From Candidatus Aenigmatarchaeota archaeon (GTDB lineage Archaea; Aenigmatarchaeota; Aenigmatarchaeia; CG10238-14; SCSR01): DNA of 17,624 nt. Under the pieces are notes generated by a model, which made no database searches, was not told the origin of the DNA, and worked only from the letters and a program-made list of their open reading frames with translations. Of this stretch, positions 13,378 to 17,624 are shown piece after piece; position 1 is the first letter of the stretch, and every line of letters begins with the position of its first letter. The translations under genes were made by a program, and so were the position numbers. Location: assembly GCA_030018055.1 (NCBI GenBank), contig JASEGN010000012.1, positions 1-17,624 of the forward strand, written 5' to 3'.

Positions 13378-13961
13378 AAGATTTTAATATTGTCATAGCT
13401 GGTGTTGGTGGTCAAGGAATCCTTACCCTTGGTTATATAATATCTAAAACTGCAATGGACCAGGGGTTTGATGTAAGGATGGCTGAGGTGCATGGTCTCT
13501 CGCAAAGGTATGGCGCTATAGTATGTCATATTAGGTTTGGGAAAAAAATCTTCTCCCCGCTAGTTATGTGTGGTAAGGCTGATCTAGTAATTGGTCTTGA
13601 GCCCTTGGAAGGGTTGAGAAATGCCTACTATGGCTCAAAAAAAACAGTTTTCCTGCTAGACAATTATCCCATAATCCCAGTAAGCGTATACCTCTTTAAC
13701 AAAAAATATCCGAAATTAGAGGAAATAGGTGAGGATTTAAAACCATTTTCTAAAAAAGTTATTTTTGTGAACGCATCAAAAAAAGCTAAGGAGTTAGCTG
13801 GAAATGTTATTGCTGCCAACATTTACATGGTTGGGGCCGCTGTCTCAAAAAGGCTTCTGCCTTTAAGAAAGGATCTTGTATTTAAAAATATAAAGGGAGT
13901 TATTAAACCCAAATACTATGAAGTAAATGAAAAGGTTTTTAATGCTGCTTTTGAGGTTTAG
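13374..13961 (+). CDS. iorB: Indolepyruvate ferredoxin oxidoreductase, beta subunit
   Basis: The 195-aa product is a full-length POR-gamma-type domain. It starts FNIVIAGVGGQGILTLGYII (4-23), then has AEVHGLSQRYGAIVCHIRFG, SPLVMCGKADLVIGLEPLEGLR and NIYMVGAAVSKRLLPL. It forms the catalytic oxidoreductase with IorA and helps bind CoA. The start ATG overlaps the HAD stop as ATGA, so iorA, HAD and iorB are one translationally coupled operon. The stop is 3 nt from the stop of the convergent flavin reductase-like gene. The protein shows nothing unusual. Confidence 0.95.
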   Translation: MKDFNIVIAGVGGQGILTLGYIISKTAMDQGFDVRMAEVHGLSQRYGAIVCHIRFGKKIFSPLVMCGKADLVIGLEPLEGLRNAYYGSKKTVFLLDNYPIIPVSVYLFNKKYPKLEEIGEDLKPFSKKVIFVNASKKAKELAGNVIAANIYMVGAAVSKRLLPLRKDLVFKNIKGVIKPKYYEVNEKVFNAAFEV

Positions 13962-13964
13962 TTT

Positions 13965-14444
13965 TTATTTTAATCTTGGAAAGATGTCTCCACTTTTATG
14001 AAGTAGGGGAATAAATTCCTCTTCCCTTACATGCTCTTTTAATACCCTTCCAACAACTAGCCAATGGTCACCAAATTCTTTCATCCCTTCAACTCTACAT
14101 TCAAAGCTTACTGGAGATTTTTTAAGTAAAGGTGGTTTAACCTGAGATGAACTTTCTTTTTCCAGCTTAGCTAGCTTAAATTTATCAGTATCTCTGCCTG
14201 AATAGCTCCCACATATTTTAGCCTCTTCAAGCATACTTTCATCGCAAATGTTAAAAGTAAATTCCTTAACTTCTTTCAAATTTTTAAAAGTATGTCTAGT
14301 TGGAGTTATGGAGAATGCGAGGTATTTTGGCTCAAAGCTGATTGGCATCAAAAAGCTTGCAGTCATTACATTTGGTTCACCGTCTTTACTTATTGTTACT
14401 ATTAATGCAACAGCACGTGGAAATATTTGTTGAGATACCCTCAT
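13965..14444 (-). CDS. Flavin reductase-like FMN-binding protein (DIM6/NTAB, flavoredoxin type)
   Basis: The 159-aa product has the split-barrel FMN-binding fold pattern: PRAVALIVTISKDGEPNVMTA (9-29), SFLMPISFEPKYLAFSI, HTFKNLKEVKEFTFNI and HWLVVGRVLKEHV. The family covers NAD(P)H:flavin reductases and flavoredoxins that bind FMN tightly, and the partner cannot be named from sequence. A redox link with the convergent ior operon is possible but not shown. Start ATG 14444 is divergent from the DUF151 gene with a 44-bp AT-rich spacer between them. Confidence 0.85.
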   Translation of the reverse strand: MRVSQQIFPRAVALIVTISKDGEPNVMTASFLMPISFEPKYLAFSITPTRHTFKNLKEVKEFTFNICDESMLEEAKICGSYSGRDTDKFKLAKLEKESSSQVKPPLLKKSPVSFECRVEGMKEFGDHWLVVGRVLKEHVREEEFIPLLHKSGDIFPRLK

Positions 14445-14488
14445 AAAAAAATATTAGCTTTTATTAATATGAAAATTAAATTAATTTC
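14445..14488. promoter_or_regulatory. Divergent promoter region (flavin reductase leftward, DUF151 operon rightward)
   Basis: TTTTATTAAT at 14459-14468 is centred about 26 nt before ATG 14489, which suits a leaderless transcript of the rightward operon. The complementary strand has TTAATAAAAG about 20 nt before ATG 14444. The two core promoters overlap, so the two directions could compete. Confidence 0.45.
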
Positions 14489-15028
14489 ATGCCAAGAAAA
14501 AAACCAGAGAAAAAATATAAATTTCTATCGGGCATTTTAATGGTAATTGTTGCTTTACTTAGTCTTTTTATTATACTTCCAAAATTTTTCCCAGAAGAAT
14601 TACCTCTATTGGCATTTCCTGGGTTATCAACACTTGGGTTTGAAAGGGTTAACAATGTAGATGTGAGGATTATTGGGAATGAAGGATTGGTAATTCTAAG
14701 CGCAAGTTGTTATGAGCTTACAGGTATTATAGAACCTACTCAAGCTATTTCTATTCAGAATGCCTTGCAAAATATAACCACTGAAAGACCAAACGCACAT
14801 GACCTAGCGAGAGATGTTTTCAATACTTTGGATATAAAGATGTTGATGGTAAAAATTACAGAACTCAGAGATAGTGCATATTTCGCAAAAATTCTTCTCA
14901 GACAAAAAAATACTTTTTTAAATTTTGATGTCAGACCTAGTGATGGAATAGCAATTGCTTTAAGAGTAGGTGCTCCAATTTACATAGATAAAGGCCTCTT
15001 GGAAAGGCAAGGAAAATATATTTGTTAA
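14489..15028 (+). CDS. Membrane-anchored bifunctional-nuclease (DUF151/BFN) domain protein
   Basis: The 179-aa product has a basic N-terminus (MPRKKPEKKYK), a transmembrane helix at about 13-33 and a DUF151 domain from about residue 55. Domain hallmarks are VRIIGNEGLVILSA, IQNALQNITTERPNAHDL, MLMVKITELRDSAYFAKILL and NFDVRPSDGIAIALRVGAPIYI (the conserved RPSD-x-IA-x-ALR at about 149-159). The family includes nucleases with RNase and DNase activity and stress-linked proteins. Most members are soluble, so the N-terminal anchor is notable; whether the domain faces in or out is not determinable, although the positive N-terminus suggests it would lie outside. It is the first gene of the BFN, prefoldin, UPF0147, SepF cluster. 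Confidence 0.85.
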   Translation: MPRKKPEKKYKFLSGILMVIVALLSLFIILPKFFPEELPLLAFPGLSTLGFERVNNVDVRIIGNEGLVILSASCYELTGIIEPTQAISIQNALQNITTERPNAHDLARDVFNTLDIKMLMVKITELRDSAYFAKILLRQKNTFLNFDVRPSDGIAIALRVGAPIYIDKGLLERQGKYIC

Positions 15029-15052
15029 AATTATTAGAATATAGGTGAAAAC

Positions 15053-15388
15053 GTGGAAGAAATTAGTGAAGATGTAAAGGAGAATGTTGTAAAATTCCAA
15101 ACCTATCAGCAACAGCTACAATCTATCTTAATTCAAAGAGAAAGCCTAAGACTTCAAAGTTTTGAGGTAGAAAGGGCTTTAGAAGAATTAGAAAAAACAA
15201 ACCAAGAAAATGCATATAAAATTGCTGGTCAGATAATGATTTTGAAATCTGTTGATGAATTAAAAAAAGAGCTGAACCGAACAAAGGAGGATATTAAAGT
15301 TAGAGTTAATAGTCTTGAAAAGATGGAGAAAAAAATAACCGATAGATTAAAAGAACTTCAAGAAAAATTGAAAGATGTAATAAAATGA
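15053..15388 (+). CDS. pfdB: Prefoldin beta subunit
   Basis: The 111-aa product is helical with two long coiled-coil arms (about 1-45 and 65-110) joined by the short beta-hairpin region around KIAGQIMILKSVDELKKEL. This is the family's diagnostic ALEELEKT-x-YK-x-G-x-ILI pattern in slightly altered form. Archaeal prefoldin is an alpha2-beta4 jellyfish-shaped chaperone that passes unfolded proteins to the thermosome. The start is GTG 15053, preceded by AGGTGA at 15043-15048. The end overlaps the UPF0147 start as ATGA. The alpha subunit is not in this window. Confidence 0.92.
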   Translation: MEEISEDVKENVVKFQTYQQQLQSILIQRESLRLQSFEVERALEELEKTNQENAYKIAGQIMILKSVDELKKELNRTKEDIKVRVNSLEKMEKKITDRLKELQEKLKDVIK

Positions 15389-15657
15389 GTTTGGTGGTTA
15401 ATTTGGTCGAATTTCAGAATGTTTTTGAAATAATGGAAAGGATACTAAAGGATAGAACAGTGCCAAAAAATATTAGGATTGCTGTTGAGAATTCAAAAAA
15501 TGTTTTAGAAAGTTCAGATGAACCCACTGTTAAAATAAGTACTGCTATCCAAATACTAGATGAAGTAATAAATGATCCGAACATGCCAATGTATACAAGA
15601 ACTCATATATGGAACATAGTTAGCATTCTAGAGGAAAAGAGGAAGGAGCTCGGATAA
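15385..15657 (+). CDS. UPF0147 family protein
   Basis: The 90-aa all-helical archaeal protein carries the family signatures RTVPKNIRIAVENSKN, AIQILDEVINDPNMP and TRTHIWNIVSILE. Length is normal for the family, and no biochemical function is established. The ATGA overlap with pfdB (15385-15388) shows coupling. A TATA-like TTTTTAAGC for sepF starts right after its stop. Confidence 0.93.
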   Translation: MSLVVNLVEFQNVFEIMERILKDRTVPKNIRIAVENSKNVLESSDEPTVKISTAIQILDEVINDPNMPMYTRTHIWNIVSILEEKRKELG

Positions 15658-15687
15658 ATTTTTAAGCTTGAAAAATAAAAATAAATA

Positions 15688-16005
15688 ATGGTCTTTAAGA
15701 TTTTTAAGAAAAAGGTAGAAAAGCCTGAATATGTAGAAATAGAGAGTTTACCAGAGAGAGTTAGAATTAGCGTGAAAGTCGATGTTCTGAATGAGCTAAA
15801 AGATGTGAGCAGACTTCAGCAACTTATTAGAAATGGTAACATCGTCTTTACCAGAATAAAAGAATTGAGGAAGAAGGACATTAACGAGCTAAAACGTGCT
15901 GTTGATAGAATTAAGAGAACTTGTACTGCTGTTGGTGGAGATTTGGTAGGAGTGGATGAGGATTACTTAGTAATTACTCCAAGTAATGTTAAAATTGTCA
16001 AATAA
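15688..16005 (+). CDS. sepF: Archaeal SepF (DUF552) cell-division protein
   Basis: The 105-aa product begins with a short amphipathic, basic helix (MVFKIFKKKVEK), as in SepF membrane-targeting sequences. The SepF core follows: VRISVKVDVLNELKDVSRLQQLIRNG, a strand, then NELKRAVDRIKRTCTAVGGDLVGVDEDYLVITPSNVKIV. In archaea with FtsZ, SepF anchors the division ring to the membrane. FtsZ is not in the window. A TATA-like TTTTTAAGC (15658-15666) about 26 nt before ATG 15688 suggests its own leaderless promoter in addition to read-through from UPF0147. Confidence 0.92.
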   Translation: MVFKIFKKKVEKPEYVEIESLPERVRISVKVDVLNELKDVSRLQQLIRNGNIVFTRIKELRKKDINELKRAVDRIKRTCTAVGGDLVGVDEDYLVITPSNVKIVK

Positions 16006-16040
16006 ATCATTTTAAATTATATTCCCGGAATCGCTTCTTA

Positions 16041-16050
16041 ACTTTTTTTA
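16041..16050 (+). terminator. Poly-T terminator after sepF
   Basis: A run of seven T (16043-16049) 38 nt beyond the sepF stop fits the T-rich terminators of archaea. It lies in the 77-bp spacer before the convergent LAGLIDADG gene. Confidence 0.5.
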
Positions 16051-16082
16051 GGTTCGAATGGTTTCTTTAATTAGAGAGAACT

Positions 16083-17480
16083 TCAGATGTTAAGTTCCCA
16101 TTTATTTGGACCCCTCCTCTTGTGGGCTTCGTGATTGTTTATGACTATACCTCTTTCCTCCAATCGTTTTAACCATTTAGAAGTATTTTGTTTCGATAAT
16201 CCTACGCCAGAAGTTATGTTCGCGGTACTCACGTTTTTATGTTTCATCAAGTATTTTATGATATCCTGATAACGAGAATTTCTCTGATGAAGTGGTTTTT
16301 GTTTATTTAATTTAAAATCAAAATTAAAGAGACTTAACGGATATATTTTAGAAAGAGAAATTAAACCCTGTATTCTTAGAAAATTATCCTTTGTAGCAGA
16401 AAAATTAATAGCATACTTAATCATCTTCTTTCCTTTACTTTCATATGTCTCTGCTAGACTAATGCCATTTGATTTCATATATAGCTCTTTAGTCATACTT
16501 CTTATGTCATTTAAAAAACTAATAAAAGCTTGCTGGTAAGGAACTGATGTTACCATTTCAAATTTACAATAGGCTGGTTTTCCAGCATAAATTTTAGGCT
16601 TATAAAATTCTGATAAGAATAAAGATGAGAGAAACATGGCTTTTAAAGATGGGTCCAAACTTTTTAGCCAATTAGGAATTTCAAGTTTTTGTTGAGTTTT
16701 CGAACCATTTGGTGCACCTAACAAACAAAGTAGCTTACAAAAGTTTGAATCACAAGTCATCAACTCAAAAACTTCATGATCAGATTGACTTTCTCTGGAT
16801 GTGATCCTAAATTTTATATTCAAGTCAGTGAGCCTCCTTCCTATGGTTTCTAACACGTTTCTATCCTTTTGATAGATTTGAATGGTATTGAGATTCTTTT
16901 TAAGATGGCCATCGCCAAAAATAAAGCCCAAAATGTTGAGTAGCGATAAAAATTTTTCGGAGGTAGTAAGTAGGGGTAATATTTTTCTTTCTTTACACCA
17001 TCTTACCAACTTAGGATCAGCTATATCCTCTTCTCTTAAAATTGTTTTAGAGTTGATGGAAGCAATTGTCAGGAAGGGTGGTAAAACTGTCAGCTCATAT
17101 TTCCTGGGTTTAAAAGTTTGAATAAACATGTATAGCGAATTGAGAACATTTCCCTTACAAGAACTTATATTAATTGTTAAAGAGCCCAATTCTGGGTAAG
17201 TAGATGTGATAATATGCGAGCTCCCTATTATTCCTCCAACAGTAATACCAGCACCACCCTTCCCAAATTTATGTATAAAAAACTTATAGAGTTTCATGTG
17301 ACCTTCAAACACAGAAGAAAGTAGTGTGAGTGTTAATAATTCTTCATCTTGAAGTTTAGAAGAATCACATCCTTGAAGTGAGGCCCACAGAGTTAGATGC
17401 GACCCAAAACTTAACCTTTCATCATTAATCAAATCTCGCTTACAACCTTCTAATCTTGCTGCCAAATGTTTTACATTCAT
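16083..17480 (-). CDS. LAGLIDADG-type protein with C-terminal winged helix and unknown N-terminal domain
   Basis: The protein has 465 aa. Residues about 1-170 are a domain I do not recognise (GKGGAGITVGGIIGSSHIIT, LTVLPPFLTIASI). Residues about 175-385 carry two LAGLIDADG helices, LLNILGFIFGDG (180-191, acid Asp190) and KAMFLSSLFLSEFY (280-293, acid Glu291), each followed by beta-rich DNA-contact segments, as in a single-chain homing endonuclease. Both metal-binding acids are present. Residues about 403-460 form a winged helix (IIKYLMKHKNVSTANITSGVGLSKQNTSKWLKRLEERG). No intein splicing motifs or host-protein halves flank it, so it looks free-standing. It could be an active homing endonuclease or a WhiA-like regulator derived from one. 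An AT-rich region lies upstream of the start. Confidence 0.8.
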   Translation of the reverse strand: MNVKHLAARLEGCKRDLINDERLSFGSHLTLWASLQGCDSSKLQDEELLTLTLLSSVFEGHMKLYKFFIHKFGKGGAGITVGGIIGSSHIITSTYPELGSLTINISSCKGNVLNSLYMFIQTFKPRKYELTVLPPFLTIASINSKTILREEDIADPKLVRWCKERKILPLLTTSEKFLSLLNILGFIFGDGHLKKNLNTIQIYQKDRNVLETIGRRLTDLNIKFRITSRESQSDHEVFELMTCDSNFCKLLCLLGAPNGSKTQQKLEIPNWLKSLDPSLKAMFLSSLFLSEFYKPKIYAGKPAYCKFEMVTSVPYQQAFISFLNDIRSMTKELYMKSNGISLAETYESKGKKMIKYAINFSATKDNFLRIQGLISLSKIYPLSLFNFDFKLNKQKPLHQRNSRYQDIIKYLMKHKNVSTANITSGVGLSKQNTSKWLKRLEERGIVINNHEAHKRRGPNKWELNI

Positions 17481-17624
17481 CTTTTCTGTGATAACCTAAC
17501 ATTATTTCAATCTTTTAGTAATTTGTTTTTTTAATTTAAATTATTTTTATTGTTTTTAATAAATGAAATAGCCCATCGCTTAATTCTTTTTTAAGCTAAT
17601 ATTATATTATCCTTCAAAGGGCGT
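17481..17624 (-). other. AT-rich non-coding end region upstream of the LAGLIDADG gene
   Basis: No gene is visible. A 6-bp inverted repeat GCTTAA (17578-17583) and TTAAGC (17591-17596) encloses a T-rich 7-nt loop. Several TATA-like A/T blocks (17530-17560) could hold the leftward promoter, but none stands at the ideal distance from ATG 17480. Confidence 0.4.

Noticed and set aside
16048..16062. tRNA T-loop-like GGTTCGAAT in the spacer after sepF
   Set aside because: The flanking bases do not form a T-stem, and no acceptor stem or anticodon arm can be found around it, so there is no tRNA and no clear attachment-site remnant.
1..17624. CRISPR array, rRNA or tRNA genes
   Set aside because: No regularly spaced repeats beyond the two-copy promoter element were seen, and no stretch folds into a tRNA cloverleaf or resembles rRNA by eye.

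Overview
This window is AT-rich archaeal DNA, about one third G+C by eye. The archaeal assignment rests on gene content: Pth2-type peptidyl-tRNA hydrolase, prefoldin beta, UPF0147, archaeal SepF, AMMECR1, IorAB and a DPM1-like polyprenol-phosphate glycosyltransferase. It is supported by TATA-like boxes close to start codons, many GGTGAT-type Shine-Dalgarno motifs and very tight gene packing. I cannot place it reliably below domain level.

Layout. (1) Positions 1-36, minus strand, hold the first 12 codons of a probable tnpB (IS200/IS605 OrfB) that runs off the left edge. Upstream of it lies a compact stem-loop element (71-114). A membrane-anchored protein of unknown function (151-795, +) follows. 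(2) Positions 792-6894, minus strand, form one tightly packed block: a VTT/DedA-like membrane protein, Pth2, a DPM1-like GT2, two polytopic GT-C-type proteins, a processive-type membrane GT2 and a membrane-anchored thioredoxin-like protein. Five of these genes look like envelope or lipid-linked glycosylation machinery. (3) Positions 6938-8335 hold a PfpI/DJ-1 family protein, a convergent winged-helix regulator whose promoter carries a 19-bp repeat at a 21-bp period, and a possible 41-codon basic miniprotein whose start codon sits in a palindrome. (4) Positions 8336-10834 hold AMMECR1, an intact Ku and a LigD-type ATP-dependent DNA ligase. The ligase frame has a TAA stop inside a 21-nt in-frame insertion directly after the KFDG nucleotidyl-transfer motif. 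(5) Positions 10895-13961 hold an iorA-HAD phosphatase-iorB operon with ATGA overlaps at both junctions. (6) A flavin-reductase-like gene (minus) is divergent from an operon of membrane-anchored DUF151 nuclease-like protein, prefoldin beta, UPF0147 and SepF (14489-16005). (7) Positions 16083-17480, minus strand, hold a 465-aa protein with both LAGLIDADG helices, a C-terminal winged helix and an N-terminal domain I do not recognise.

The observation I rate highest is the interrupted NHEJ ligase beside an intact Ku. Deleting exactly one 21-nt unit, bounded by a CGGAA direct repeat, restores a consensus ligase active site. Next come the LAGLIDADG-wHTH protein, the structured element beside the transposon-like edge, and the duplicated 21-bp-phased promoter element of the regulator. 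I found no CRISPR array, tRNA or rRNA.
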